Below are positions 8,325 to 18,389 of a stretch of 64,000 bases of DNA, one piece after another. Below the pieces are notes generated by a model. It had not been told where the DNA came from. It saw nothing but the letters and a program-made list of their open reading frames with translations, and searched no databases. How positions within the stretch are numbered: position 1 is the stretch's first letter; every line of letters starts with the position of its first letter. A program made the translations under genes and the position numbers. Source of the stretch: Paenibacillus xylanilyticus (lineage in GTDB: Bacteria > Bacillota > Bacilli > Paenibacillales > Paenibacillaceae). The stretch is from assembly GCF_013359935.1 (NCBI RefSeq), contig NZ_JABMCB010000190.1:523384-587383 (forward strand). The letters are read 5' to 3'.

Positions 8325-8717
8325 ATGAAGTATTGTTCCATTAGCGAAGCTTCTGCCCGATTCAGTATTCCAGAGTCCACGCTGCGCTATTATGAAAAAA
8401 GAGGACTTCTCCCATTAATCGAGCGCGATGAAGCTGGAAGGCGATTATTCTCAGAAAACCAGATGGCACTTCTTGAAACGGTTATCTGTTTAAAAAACAC
8501 ACATATGTCCATTAGCAATATCAAACAATATATGGATTGGATAATTGAAGGAAGCAGCACCCTCGAAACAAGGCTCAACATGATGAGAGAACACAAGCAG
8601 GCTGTACTCGATGAAATTGCAATCATGACAAATTCCCTAGAGGGAATTGATTTTAAAATTACACGCTATACTAATCAAATTCAGGAAAACACTAAAGGTG
8701 AACAGGAGAGAACATAG
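8325..8717 (+). CDS. MerR-family transcriptional regulator
   Basis: 130 residues. The N-terminal winged helix reads YCSISEASARFSIPESTLRYYEKRGLLPLIERDEAGRRLFSE, then a wing helix and a dimerising coiled coil (about 80-125). The short C-terminus has no obvious metal or drug site, as in the NmlR/YhdM-like small MerRs. The ATG follows GGAGG. It directly precedes an SDR gene (1-nt spacing) and should control both from the 19-bp-spacer promoter. Confidence 0.92.
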   Translation: MKYCSISEASARFSIPESTLRYYEKRGLLPLIERDEAGRRLFSENQMALLETVICLKNTHMSISNIKQYMDWIIEGSSTLETRLNMMREHKQAVLDEIAIMTNSLEGIDFKITRYTNQIQENTKGEQERT

Positions 8718-8718
8718 A

Positions 8719-9480
8719 ATGAAACTTACAGGCAATACTATACTCATTACAGGTGGAAGTTCTGGAATCGGATTGGCTTTTGCAGAGCGATTTATCAAAG
8801 CTGGAAATACAGTCATTGTTACGGGACGACGAGAGCAGGTACTTCAGCAGGCCCAAGAAAAACTCCCTGCACTTATCACGCGCGTAAATGATGTGAATAT
8901 GGAATCCGACCGGATCGCATTGTTCGATTGGGTAACAGCTAACTATCCAGAGGTCAATGTGTTAGTGAATAATGCCGGTATTCAACAACGCTTTAATGTA
9001 CTCAAAACGGATGCGAAGCATCAATGGGACTACTTCAGCAAAGAAATTACGACGAACATTGAAGCTCCTTTCCATTTATCCATGTTGTTTGCTCCCTACT
9101 TGGCAAAAAAAGATGAAGCAACGATCATTAACGTTACTTCCGGGCTCGCTTTTACACCGTTTGCAATTGCTCCAATTTATTCGGCAACCAAAGCAGCCCT
9201 CCATTCGTTTACAATCAGCCTGAGGCACCAGCTTTCAGATACATCTGTAGAGGTAATTGAAGTTGCTCCTCCAGCAGTAAGTACCGATTTAGGCGGAGCA
9301 GGACTGCATACACATGGAGAACCATTGGATGCTTTTGCAGATGGAATTTTCAAGGGATTGGAAGAGGGTAAACAGGAGATCGGATATGGCACTTCTGTCG
9401 CTCGGTTCCGCATGTCACGAGATGAAGTGGACCAGTACGTAGAAAATATGTATAACGCAACGAAAGACTCTATCGAATAA
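8719..9480 (+). CDS. Short-chain dehydrogenase/reductase (DltE-like)
   Basis: 253-residue classical SDR. The Rossmann motif TGGSSGIG is near residue 12, VNNAGIQ near 86, and the YSATK catalytic tyrosine/lysine near 154, with the VTSGLAF serine before it. The sequence is closest in style to DltE/YxnA-like oxidoreductases; substrate unknown. The start at 8719 is chosen because it follows AACAGGAGAG and gives the canonical N-terminus; a longer frame upstream only overlaps merR. Operonic with the MerR regulator. Confidence 0.9.
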   Translation: MKLTGNTILITGGSSGIGLAFAERFIKAGNTVIVTGRREQVLQQAQEKLPALITRVNDVNMESDRIALFDWVTANYPEVNVLVNNAGIQQRFNVLKTDAKHQWDYFSKEITTNIEAPFHLSMLFAPYLAKKDEATIINVTSGLAFTPFAIAPIYSATKAALHSFTISLRHQLSDTSVEVIEVAPPAVSTDLGGAGLHTHGEPLDAFADGIFKGLEEGKQEIGYGTSVARFRMSRDEVDQYVENMYNATKDSIE

Positions 9481-9514
9481 CTTGCTTCTGGAGTAAAGCA
9501 CTGCGTTTAATAGT

Positions 9515-9545
9515 GAAAACTCGCCAGTGTAATAGGCGAGTTTTC
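9515..9545 (+). terminator. Terminator of the merR-SDR operon
   Basis: Perfect 11-bp stem GAAAACTCGCC / GGCGAGTTTTC with a 9-nt loop, followed by TTTCCTTTT. Confidence 0.85.
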
Positions 9546-9603
9546 TTTCCTTTTAATAATGGTTTCCTTACATTAATTTGTTTTTGTTCCTCAGCAGTAT
9601 ATT

Positions 9604-10938
9604 TCAAAATTCGCCCTTGTCGAAATAATCATCTGGCAAATGCAATTCTCGCAAACAATGGATGAACTTCTCTCTGAAATTCGGATTGTTTTTATACTCC
9701 GGCCATATGGCCTTATAGTAAGGCAGCAACTTCTCATGCGGAATAAGACCCCAGTATAGAATTAAATTATTCAAAACCTGTTGGTCGCCTCCCAACATCA
9801 TCTGTTCAATGATCTGCCAGCTTCCGATCTTGTTCTTGCAACTGCGTGCGGCATAGATGGCAGTAGTTTGCATACTCGAGTCGGCGTGACACAAGAAGGG
9901 TGCAAAGTTGTGGAGAGTAACCTCATCGCAATCTTCCAAGAGATATCCTGCATAACGAAGGGTTTCCCTGTCACTAATCCTGTCAATCCTTTGCAAAATC
10001 GCTGGATAAAACTCTTTTAAATCTGCCGTTTTACGGTGAGCGTTCAGAATCTTTAAAGCATCCGAAAAATCCTCATGCCCTTCCGATTGCAATACTCCCA
10101 AAAGATATTCCGCACCCGTATCAAAAGAAGTTTTGCAAATGAGCTGAATTGCTGTATTGCGATGTTTTACGCTTTGCTCCGCCACATTTTTCAAGAAACC
10201 AAGGGTTTCTTCAGAGACTTTTTTAAATTTAAACATTCCATCCAGTGCTTTGGTTTGAATCTCTTCGTTCGGAGCACTCTGATACATCTGGATTAAAACG
10301 TCCTCATTCCCCGGCATTAAAATGCCAAACCACGAGCCCTCATAATCCAAAATAATCTCATCCAGCCAGCGCTCATACCAGTCCAGAAAGCTGTCTTCAT
10401 AAACAAAGAAAAAAGGATGATCTGGATGGAAATCAGAGGTGTACACAATCCTCCCCCTGTATTTCCCCTCAAGCACGAGATACATATCGTATTCGCAGCC
10501 TTGGGTACCTATGCACAACATGCCGCCTAGCACTTTATTACGGGCTTCATCATATTCTTCATCGGAAATATCCTCATCCTTGGTCAGAGGCTCAATCAGA
10601 TGGTTCCACTCCTCTTTGGCCATCCCGGGATGCAGAATAGATTTCGCAAGGAGCACCTCTCGCTCGGTATAGGTAGTGGCCTTTTCAAGCGAATAAACTC
10701 CATAATAAGGTCCAGCGCCGCCATTGCCAACTTCCATCAAAAACTGCGCAAAAGAATCAGGTAGCGTTACCTGATTAAGACTTTCCCAGTCCGCCAGCTC
10801 TTTTGCTTTGAGCTTCTCTCTAACCCTATATTGATGGGAGGATGCTCCAAACAAGGAGAAATCCGCGTCTTTATGCATAGCTTGATTTAGCTTGCTTTTT
10901 ATTCGATCCAGTTGTGTTTCCATTACCTCAGACCCCAT
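9604..10938 (-). CDS. SMI1/KNR4-family protein with helical-repeat C-terminus
   Basis: The N-terminal ~200 residues form an SMI1/KNR4 (SUKH) domain: LADWESLNQVTLPDSFAQFLMEVGNGGAGPYYGVYSLE and the GCEYDMYLVLEGKYRGRIVYTSD strand. The remaining ~230 residues look like HEAT-type helices (AIQLICKTSFDTGAEYLLGVLQ, TTAIYAARSCKNK). SUKH domains often serve as immunity proteins to polymorphic toxins, but no toxin gene is adjacent. Start at 10938 is preferred for its AAGGAGAG ribosome site; an ATG at 10974 is possible. Confidence 0.8.
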   Translation of the reverse strand: MGSEVMETQLDRIKSKLNQAMHKDADFSLFGASSHQYRVREKLKAKELADWESLNQVTLPDSFAQFLMEVGNGGAGPYYGVYSLEKATTYTEREVLLAKSILHPGMAKEEWNHLIEPLTKDEDISDEEYDEARNKVLGGMLCIGTQGCEYDMYLVLEGKYRGRIVYTSDFHPDHPFFFVYEDSFLDWYERWLDEIILDYEGSWFGILMPGNEDVLIQMYQSAPNEEIQTKALDGMFKFKKVSEETLGFLKNVAEQSVKHRNTAIQLICKTSFDTGAEYLLGVLQSEGHEDFSDALKILNAHRKTADLKEFYPAILQRIDRISDRETLRYAGYLLEDCDEVTLHNFAPFLCHADSSMQTTAIYAARSCKNKIGSWQIIEQMMLGGDQQVLNNLILYWGLIPHEKLLPYYKAIWPEYKNNPNFREKFIHCLRELHLPDDYFDKGEF

Positions 10939-11253
10939 ATTTGGACTCTCCTTCAATTGTAGCCTAGTTTCCATTTTTTGCTTCTCTAGTCATTTTAGCA
11001 GATGCGGGAAGCTGTCACTAAAAATCTTGGGGTACCGTTTGATACAATTTCTGTAACAGCAAGTTTACGAATAAGGACCATCCCGCTAAAAAGACGACTC
11101 TTGAAACTCTTGAACGTCGTTCTACTCGGCGAGAGATGCAGGGCATTGTAAGGACAAGCATGTAAAGCCACAGCGTTTTGGGCAAAAAAAATCACGTCCT
11201 CCTAGGGGAGAACGCGATATGAAGCTGACTGCTTTCGTGTTTCAGCATCGTCA
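10939..11253. other. Intergenic region with the sortase-operon terminator
   Basis: On the minus strand GTTCTCC-CCTA-GGAGGAC (11213-11196) is followed by eight or more T, a good terminator for the sortase gene. The rest (11000-11170) carries a 48-codon plus-strand frame without a ribosome site; I do not recognise it and do not call it a gene. Confidence 0.5.
11183..11213 (-). terminator. Terminator downstream of the sortase gene
   Basis: A 7-bp stem (GTTCTCC/GGAGGAC, one G-U pair) with a CCTA loop, then GTGA and a run of eight T on the minus strand. Confidence 0.65.
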
Positions 11254-12030
11254 TTAACGCTTTCGGGCGACCACCGCAAGCCTGCCGTTTTCGGTCGAGT
11301 ACTCGCACGTGGACAGTACAATAAGCTTGTCGCCATACTGGGCTGTTACACCCGTGTCATAAAGAGCGAGTTTCTTGATGTTCTGAACATACGAATCGAA
11401 CTCGGCGGCTGTACTTACATTCCCAATTTGATAATATTTAAAAACGTCGTCCGATTTGCGATAAACTTGTGATTGAATAACAGCAACAATCTCATACTCT
11501 TCCTTTTCGTAAAGCGTGCTGAATTGGAACGTAGCATGCTCTTTATAAAAGCTTTCGTTTTTGTACTTCATTAAATCTTTAAACATCCAGCCGCTTTTCA
11601 TGTGATGTCCATGAATCAGCAAAATGTCCGAACTGTTGGCCCGGCTATGCTCGTCCAAAAAAGGGAGGCCGCCTTTGTTTTCATTTTTATCAAAGTCATG
11701 ATTGAGATAGTACTCCGCATCCTGTGGGTTCTGCATGACCGGGTACTCAATGCGGGTGCCGTCAACCTTCAGCCAGCCGACGATGTCCGAATTCCTCTCG
11801 TAAAGATCCCGGAATTCGGGTAGCATGACCTGCTCATTCGCCTTATTGGACAAAAAGGAGGGGAATGCATCCCCTCCTCCTTTGTCTGACCCTTCCTCCC
11901 AAACTTTTGTCAGTTCTTCGATCTTCTGCTGCTCAGCATAATCCCGCAGGAGAGTTCTCCCAACACTGAAGAGAGAAAATACCAAAACAAGGGAGGAAAC
12001 GGCGATAAGAATTTTTCTGGTTTTGCTCAT
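11254..12030 (-). CDS. Class B sortase
   Basis: 258-residue membrane-anchored transpeptidase (TM ~7-25). Class B features: DIVGWLKVDGTRIEYPVMQ, YYLNHDFD, GLPFLDE, the catalytic His in HGHHM (~142), Cys242 in LSTCEYS and Arg250 in GRLAVVARKR. The ATG follows AAAGGCGGT. It sits 19 bp behind a giant gene ending in a VPQTG sorting signal, which is its likely dedicated substrate. A class B enzyme with an LPXTG-like rather than NPQTN-like substrate fits the clostridial/pilus-type SrtB group. Confidence 0.92.
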   Translation of the reverse strand: MSKTRKILIAVSSLVLVFSLFSVGRTLLRDYAEQQKIEELTKVWEEGSDKGGGDAFPSFLSNKANEQVMLPEFRDLYERNSDIVGWLKVDGTRIEYPVMQNPQDAEYYLNHDFDKNENKGGLPFLDEHSRANSSDILLIHGHHMKSGWMFKDLMKYKNESFYKEHATFQFSTLYEKEEYEIVAVIQSQVYRKSDDVFKYYQIGNVSTAAEFDSYVQNIKKLALYDTGVTAQYGDKLIVLSTCEYSTENGRLAVVARKR

Positions 12031-12049
12031 TTTCTTACCGCCTTTCCGG

Positions 12050-15000
12050 TCATTGGATGTGCTTTTTCTTCTTGTTGCCGAGTAGACAGAATCCGATTGT
12101 CACCAAGGACATCAGTGCCAAAACCATATAGAAGAGTGGCGATACGCTGTTGTCTCCGGTTTGCGGAACATCGTCGAGCTCATTATCTCCATTACCCGCA
12201 CCCTTATCGGCTAAGTCGCTGACATTACCAATTCCGTTGTCATTGTTATCAATCACGTTGTCGGTGTTGTTAGTCTCATTGTTGACGTTGCCAGGCTCGG
12301 AATTGTCAGGTTGGTCAGGTACAGGGCTGACAGGTCCTGGATTTACCGGCTCCGGTGCAGGACTGACAGGACCCGGATTCACCGGCTCTGGTGCAGGACT
12401 GACAGGACCCGGATTCACCGGCTCTGGTGCAGGACTGACAGGACCCGGATTCACCGGCTCCGGTGCAGGGCTGACAGGTCCTGGATTCACCGGCTCTGGT
12501 GCAGGATTGACAGGACCCGGTACGCCACCGGTGTTTATAGGCTTCATTGGCACATCGTATTTTACAATGTCAAAATCGACAGAAATCGTATCGCTCCTGT
12601 GCGTTTCGTATCCATCCTTCGTTACGATTAAATAGTAATCCGCTTCAGGAAATACCATGTATGCATAGAGGCCATTTGCATCGCTATCCTGCTCAGGGCT
12701 CTCGTTGTCATGCGGTGGGAAATTCGGAACTGAAGGAAGTGTTACTTTCGTATCCGGAATGCGGCCGTTATCTCTGTTCCGCTGCGTATCCGCATAATAC
12801 AGTGTAACTTTGGCTCCATCAATTTTCTTCCCAGTGCTGGCATCTCCAGTCGTTTCATCATAAACCGTACCGTAAGGGTCAACCAATGCCTCGGAGATAT
12901 TCAGCTCCCCGTCAGCTTTCACGTTCAGTTCTGTTACTTTGAAGAGCAATTCCTCACCGGTCTCAGCTTTATAGCGAACTTCCATTGTGTACTTCTGCTC
13001 GCTTAGCCCCTCCACGGAGAAAGTGCCGTTCGAAGCCATCGGGAACGCCTTGGGATGGCCGTTCTCCTCAACATACTTGCCGTCCTTATCCTTCAAGTAG
13101 ATGTGCATCTGGCTGGTGAATGACTCGTTGAACAGTTCTGTTGTTCCATCCAGCTGCTTGAACAGAACGATCCCTACCGCTGTAATGTCCGCCGGAACCG
13201 TCTCGTCTTTCACGCTGCTATCCACATTTGCTTTTTGCGTGAACTCGACAGGGACATCCTTCCCGCCTACCTGATACCACTTTGTATATGTGATTGTGTA
13301 GTCCGTATCCGCTGTGGCTGGGATTGCATATTCACCCTTCTCATTTGTTTCCGTTTGAAGCTCCTTGCCGGTCTTCAGGTCGGTTATCGTAATGGGTGCA
13401 TTTGGAATAACTTCTCCTGTGTTGTTGTTACGCAGAACACCTTCCAGATATGGGCGAGTATTGACGAAATGCGCTTCGGCCGCTTTTTTCTCTGGAATGG
13501 TGCCTGTGTGGACGAAACTTTCAGGATCGGTCATATAGCCGTCTTCCGAATAATCATCCTGGATCACCGTGTACTCGAGATACGTTGGGAGTCCTTGCAC
13601 AACCAGCGTCTGGCCGTCTGTAAGCTCAAAGGTCTCTCCGTTTTGGATTGTGCCGTTGCTTCCGTCTGACTTCTCATAGACGTAAGATTCGCTTGCGCCC
13701 TCTCCTGTGAAGTTGAGGGTGTACTTGAACGATTTCTTTTTATCGTCGTCTTTGCCTTTAACTGTATTGCTGATGAACAGGCCGCCCTTCAAAACCCGAA
13801 TGTTCGTGAAAGGGGCAATTTCATCCTTGCTCTCCATGATTCCGGTATAATACCGTTCCTCAGGGTTGGTCATGTAGTCATCGGCTGTGTACTCCTTCTG
13901 GGTAACCGTGTATTTCAGATCCTTAGGCAGACCCAAAATATCCAGTGTCTCTCCATCCTTGAGTGTGAAGGATTCGCCAGACTTGATCGTACCTTTGCTG
14001 CCGTCCGACTTCTCGTAAGAGTAGCTTCCATCCTTGCCTGTATCCTCAAAGATGACAGTATACTCGAATTCCTTCGTCTTGTCGCCACCGTTACCCATAA
14101 CCCTATTGCTGACGGTCAGCTTGTTTACGTTACGCTCATTGACGAAGTCCGCCTTGTGATCGCCTTTATTCACGATTGTGTCAGTCAGCTCTCTCGTCTC
14201 CGGCGTGGTCGTGTAACCGTCAACGGTCGTATAATCGGCCTCAGTCACGGTATAGACCAGATCCGCAGGCAATGCAGGCAGCGTCACTGATTCGCCGTCC
14301 TTGAGGGTAATCTTGCCACCGCTTTTGATTGTGCCAAACGTATCATCCGACTTCTTATAGGTATACTCTCCGTCCTTACCTTCGCCGGTGAAAGTCACGG
14401 TGTATTCAAAATCCTTGGAAGAATCGCTGCCGTTTCCTTCCACCTTATTGGTAATGGTCAGCTTTCCTTGCGCCGGCGTAGGTACGACCAGCGGATTTTC
14501 AGAGGTTACTTTCACGCCATCTACCCAGATGGGCTTTCCAGGCGTATTGCCTACATAAACCTGATAAATTCTTGTAGTCGGCAACCATGTCGTTGTGTCG
14601 ATATACGTTTCCTTCAACTCATAATACCCTGGATCGGGGAATAACAGATTGAGTTTCCCTTCGCTGTCGGTTGTTCCTTTCGCAACTTGAGTCCCGCCGT
14701 CTTTTTTATAGAGTGTAAACTCCACACCTTTTAGCGGATTGTTGTCGGGATCCACCTTCCTCAGAGGCAGAAGGGCATTGGAGCTTGAACTTCCGGCAAC
14801 GTCTGAATTGTCCAGCGTGCTTTCACTTCTGGCACTGACTGTTTTCAGCTTGTCATCGCCCATCAGCTTTACTTCGTTGCCCATTTTGTCGCCAGCTTTT
14901 GCTTTGGAAGGGTCAACCTCCGTTTGGTAGACAAACTGGTAAAACTGATTAGGGTCATCCATTTTAAATGTTAGCACCGTCGTGCCGTCCGCACCTGGGA

Positions 15001-18000
15001 CAGCTTCTACCTGAACTTCACTATTCGGGTTGCTGAGATCCAGCGCTTCTCCCTCTCGTTCCAGTGCTCCGCTGGCAGATAGCTTAGCCCGATAGACGGC
15101 CATACTTGGTGCTGTTAGCACAAGCTGCCCATTTTCTTCATAGCGCAGATCCATACCTGCACCTATGGTATCCTGCAAATATACACCCTGTGTCATGTTG
15201 AATGGAGGGGTATAGTTTACTGTCCATTCGAGTACTCCTGGAACTGGCTTCGTTACTGACTTGCTAAGGGTTTGAACTGGTACAATAACTTTGCGCTGTT
15301 CAGTGAGAACCTTTTCCACACCACCCCATGTCATATGGAGATCGGCTTTGTTATACAGTACCTGCTTGTCTATGCCGCTTGTGGTGTATTCATCCAAATA
15401 CTTCTGCAGGGCAGCGTTGGAAGGTCTCGCCTTCACCAGAATGATGTATGGACTCTCCAACTTCGAGAAAGTGAACGTCCCCTCGTTTCCTTGATGTGAA
15501 AAACTGACTACATGAGCACTGGTACCTGGTTCAATACGTGTTCTGGCATCATTTCGGACACCATACTCTGTACCTGATCCATTGTCCGAAAGTCCTTTCC
15601 AAAGCTCAAAGTCCTCATCTTCAGAAAACGGAACGAATTCCCAGCCTTCGGGCAGTGTGTCCACCAGCTTGATATTGCTAATGACTCGATTACCGCCATC
15701 TTTGGCCATTACTTCCGTGTTATATCCGGGCATGTTTACCCCTAAACGGAATGTGACCGTCTTGGTTGTCCTGTCATAGGCGGAAATGGTCCATGCTTCA
15801 TTGTTATCGTTTCTAATGTAGTTGCTAACATTATTTGGGCTCACATTTTCAAGTGTACCATCTGCCTTCAATGGCTTCGAGGCAAAGAGCATATCCTTGT
15901 TCAGCATGCGCAGGTGAAGATTAACAGCGTTTTCCGCCATTTTTACGGTATCACCATCTAACAGCAGAGCCCGATTCCGAATCGTTTTTCCGGAATCGAT
16001 ATTTTGCCTGAAGAGGATATCCGGGTTGGTCTCCAGTGTACGGAAGCTGAAAGATGCAGCCTTATCCGTATACCCAGTCACCTTGATTAAATCTGCCACC
16101 ACTTTACCGTCTACGGTTAAAGGAATAGCTTTTGTCGTAAGTCCGGTTGCTGTGGTCTTCAAAGTCCCCTCATGATACTGCTTCCACAGCTGGTACGAGT
16201 TAACATTGGCCTTGATTTTTGCAATGGTTTCCTTGCTCACTTCGCCGGTTGCATCCACCGCGTTGTCCAAGACGTTTAAATCTCCGCCATGTACCAGCAC
16301 ATCGTATACGGCTGCATCAGGCAGGTTATACTGCGGTGTCAGATTCACGGTCCAGGTAACGCCACCCAGGCTGTAATCCTCGGTTGAAACGGCGCCTGTT
16401 TTGGTAAAAGTGTGCGCGCCGATGCTGACAATGGCCTCATCAGTCACTGCATTAGGCCTTGTACCGGTTATGACATCGTTGTTTTGTATGCCATTAAGTG
16501 TATCCAGACTCCAGTTGGCACGAGGATCTATTCTGAAGCTTGAACCGCTTGTTACCTTGCTCTTAATCACTAATTCTACTTTACCGTTGATATCCCCAAA
16601 GGAATACATACTGTTTGCATCTGGTATAATCGTCTGTACCTCAGATGCAGTGTTATCCTCCCACGCCTGCCATTCAGCTGATATAAAGTCCAGCCCAGCA
16701 GGTAATACATTTGTAATAGTAAAGTCCTTTAACCCTTTTTTGTTATATTGGTTAACTGTGACCCTCCATGTAATGGTTTCATTCGGATGGTCATATGAGG
16801 CACTGGCTTGAATCCAGTCGGGAGCAAAAGAAATCTCCTGACTTGCCTGGACCAACATATTATTGTCCTGTCTCAGTTCCACTTTGCCATTCATATCCCG
16901 GTGACCGCGACCAAGATTGCCTGGCGGATTCTTATACTCGTAATAATAAGCTTCCTTGGGAATCCATGTTTTATATTCAACCTTTGGATCCAGACCTGTC
17001 CCCTCTGGGAATAGGTAAGTCAGCGATCCGTCGGCCCCAATAACTGGAGTTGCGTCCTGCCCATTGACTTTGAACGAACCCTCCATATAGATGCCGCGGA
17101 CGTTACCAAAACCCGTATTATATGTGGAGGGATTGGTATAAAATATCTTCCCGTCCAGCGGCAATTGTACTGTTTTATCAAACTGATCGAATGCAGATAC
17201 GGTTGACTCCCAGGTTATTGCACCCTCTACCAATTGAGCTGGTTGAATTCCGCGGTAACCATACTGATCCCATCTAATCATTCCAGGCGAGCTTACAGTT
17301 ATGCTATACGCTGCTGTAACATCCGGGTTTACTAATTCATACGCTCCCCCGAAAATTGTGATAGGCTTCGTATCACCGTAATTCATGCCTGTTATATCCG
17401 AATTGGCAGTGGTTTCGAAGCCAAAGGTAACCCCTCGTCCGACACCGTTAAAAAACCAATCATCACCATTAAACACAATTTTGATGCTATCCGGGGTGAA
17501 GTAGGCAGTACCGAGCTGCTTCACACCCGTATCGGTTGTTGCCATTAACGGCTTGGTAGCTGTCGGCAGCACCACTTCGTTGAAGTAGGCATCCCGTTTT
17601 AACTCGATTGAGTCGCCCTTCTGAATGTACTTGGTCGTGTCATTCTCATCTGGCGTGTTTGCATAATCCCCTTTTACCGGCACCTTGAGGCCCTCTGATT
17701 TGAGGGTAAATGCCTGTCTGCCTTGGATTGTACCGCCTGGAGCAATGTCAGTTCCCTGCGTCACCTTCAGCGGAAAGGTTGAATTAGCATCCATGAACAC
17801 TGCCGTTTTTTCCGTCGGAACTGCCGCCATCACTATGGAATCGTTCGGCACATCGTACACTGCGTCAGTCACTGGTACCGGTTCATCTGTGCCCGGCAAA
17901 TCAGTTTCGCTAATGACCGCTGCCCCAGCATCGCTTGGCTCGCTATCCGCATATGCAGTGACAGAGAACGCCACCGTCTGTAAAACGAGCATCATTGCCA

Positions 18001-18046
18001 GGAAGCAAGAGAGTATTGCCTTACCCATGTTGCGTTTTCGTTTCAA
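12050..18046 (-). CDS. Giant LPXTG-type cell-wall-anchored adhesin-like protein
   Basis: About 1998 residues. Signal peptide (LSCFLAMMLVLQTVAFSVTAYA); ~1000 residues of repeated beta domains resembling collagen-binding/DUF11 modules (e.g. ITWRVTVNQYNKKG, VLEWTVNYTPPFN); a Cna-B/SpaA domain (~1095-1190, DPDNNPLKGVEFTLYKKDG); three ~110-residue repeats (~1195-1530, starting KLTITNKVEGNG); carboxypeptidase-regulatory-like domains; a PVSPAPEPVNPG spacer; then VPQTG, a hydrophobic stretch and KKKK. Start: a TTG at 18046 preceded by GGAGGAG is preferred over in-frame ATGs at 18064 and 18079. Probably displays a binding region away from the wall, possibly isopeptide-stabilised. Ligand unknown. Confidence 0.88.
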   Translation of the reverse strand: MKRKRNMGKAILSCFLAMMLVLQTVAFSVTAYADSEPSDAGAAVISETDLPGTDEPVPVTDAVYDVPNDSIVMAAVPTEKTAVFMDANSTFPLKVTQGTDIAPGGTIQGRQAFTLKSEGLKVPVKGDYANTPDENDTTKYIQKGDSIELKRDAYFNEVVLPTATKPLMATTDTGVKQLGTAYFTPDSIKIVFNGDDWFFNGVGRGVTFGFETTANSDITGMNYGDTKPITIFGGAYELVNPDVTAAYSITVSSPGMIRWDQYGYRGIQPAQLVEGAITWESTVSAFDQFDKTVQLPLDGKIFYTNPSTYNTGFGNVRGIYMEGSFKVNGQDATPVIGADGSLTYLFPEGTGLDPKVEYKTWIPKEAYYYEYKNPPGNLGRGHRDMNGKVELRQDNNMLVQASQEISFAPDWIQASASYDHPNETITWRVTVNQYNKKGLKDFTITNVLPAGLDFISAEWQAWEDNTASEVQTIIPDANSMYSFGDINGKVELVIKSKVTSGSSFRIDPRANWSLDTLNGIQNNDVITGTRPNAVTDEAIVSIGAHTFTKTGAVSTEDYSLGGVTWTVNLTPQYNLPDAAVYDVLVHGGDLNVLDNAVDATGEVSKETIAKIKANVNSYQLWKQYHEGTLKTTATGLTTKAIPLTVDGKVVADLIKVTGYTDKAASFSFRTLETNPDILFRQNIDSGKTIRNRALLLDGDTVKMAENAVNLHLRMLNKDMLFASKPLKADGTLENVSPNNVSNYIRNDNNEAWTISAYDRTTKTVTFRLGVNMPGYNTEVMAKDGGNRVISNIKLVDTLPEGWEFVPFSEDEDFELWKGLSDNGSGTEYGVRNDARTRIEPGTSAHVVSFSHQGNEGTFTFSKLESPYIILVKARPSNAALQKYLDEYTTSGIDKQVLYNKADLHMTWGGVEKVLTEQRKVIVPVQTLSKSVTKPVPGVLEWTVNYTPPFNMTQGVYLQDTIGAGMDLRYEENGQLVLTAPSMAVYRAKLSASGALEREGEALDLSNPNSEVQVEAVPGADGTTVLTFKMDDPNQFYQFVYQTEVDPSKAKAGDKMGNEVKLMGDDKLKTVSARSESTLDNSDVAGSSSSNALLPLRKVDPDNNPLKGVEFTLYKKDGGTQVAKGTTDSEGKLNLLFPDPGYYELKETYIDTTTWLPTTRIYQVYVGNTPGKPIWVDGVKVTSENPLVVPTPAQGKLTITNKVEGNGSDSSKDFEYTVTFTGEGKDGEYTYKKSDDTFGTIKSGGKITLKDGESVTLPALPADLVYTVTEADYTTVDGYTTTPETRELTDTIVNKGDHKADFVNERNVNKLTVSNRVMGNGGDKTKEFEYTVIFEDTGKDGSYSYEKSDGSKGTIKSGESFTLKDGETLDILGLPKDLKYTVTQKEYTADDYMTNPEERYYTGIMESKDEIAPFTNIRVLKGGLFISNTVKGKDDDKKKSFKYTLNFTGEGASESYVYEKSDGSNGTIQNGETFELTDGQTLVVQGLPTYLEYTVIQDDYSEDGYMTDPESFVHTGTIPEKKAAEAHFVNTRPYLEGVLRNNNTGEVIPNAPITITDLKTGKELQTETNEKGEYAIPATADTDYTITYTKWYQVGGKDVPVEFTQKANVDSSVKDETVPADITAVGIVLFKQLDGTTELFNESFTSQMHIYLKDKDGKYVEENGHPKAFPMASNGTFSVEGLSEQKYTMEVRYKAETGEELLFKVTELNVKADGELNISEALVDPYGTVYDETTGDASTGKKIDGAKVTLYYADTQRNRDNGRIPDTKVTLPSVPNFPPHDNESPEQDSDANGLYAYMVFPEADYYLIVTKDGYETHRSDTISVDFDIVKYDVPMKPINTGGVPGPVNPAPEPVNPGPVSPAPEPVNPGPVSPAPEPVNPGPVSPAPEPVNPGPVSPAPEPVNPGPVSPVPDQPDNSEPGNVNNETNNTDNVIDNNDNGIGNVSDLADKGAGNGDNELDDVPQTGDNSVSPLFYMVLALMSLVTIGFCLLGNKKKKHIQ
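12319..12520 (-). repeat. 36-bp tandem repeat encoding PVSPAPEPVNPG
   Basis: About six near-identical 36-bp units in frame within the surface-protein gene, just before the sorting signal. Proline-rich spacers of this kind span the peptidoglycan. Copy number is prone to change by slippage. Confidence 0.95.
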
Positions 18047-18389
18047 AATACCTTTCTCCTCCATTTCCAAAACTACCAAAATTCATTACCAGCAGCCTGA
18101 TCGTCCCGATCACACTAACCGAATGAATTTCTTCTATTTCCTTGATCCCAGTAGCCCTTTGCCTCATCGAAATCTTGCGGAGTCCCCTCCTTGTTCACCT
18201 CCTCCATAGATCGTTGGCTCGTAAAAAAAATACACTTCGGTCCGAGTTTCCACTCTTTCTTGTTTAGTTTAAAAAACGAGTCTCTACAAAATCTCAACAA
18301 ACATGACTTGAATAATGACATCGAACTATCCGAGGATCTGTTTTAATAGAAAAGTGATTTTTCCTTAATATATTAGGGGGGGATGATTG

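Noticed and set aside
10995..11195. 66-codon minus-strand frame and a 48-codon plus-strand frame downstream of the SMI1-like gene
   Set aside because: Neither has a ribosome site, and the minus-strand one runs into the sortase terminator.
12311..12520. Regular 36-bp repeats resembling a CRISPR array
   Set aside because: The units are contiguous without spacers and encode PVSPAPEPVNPG in frame within the surface-protein gene.
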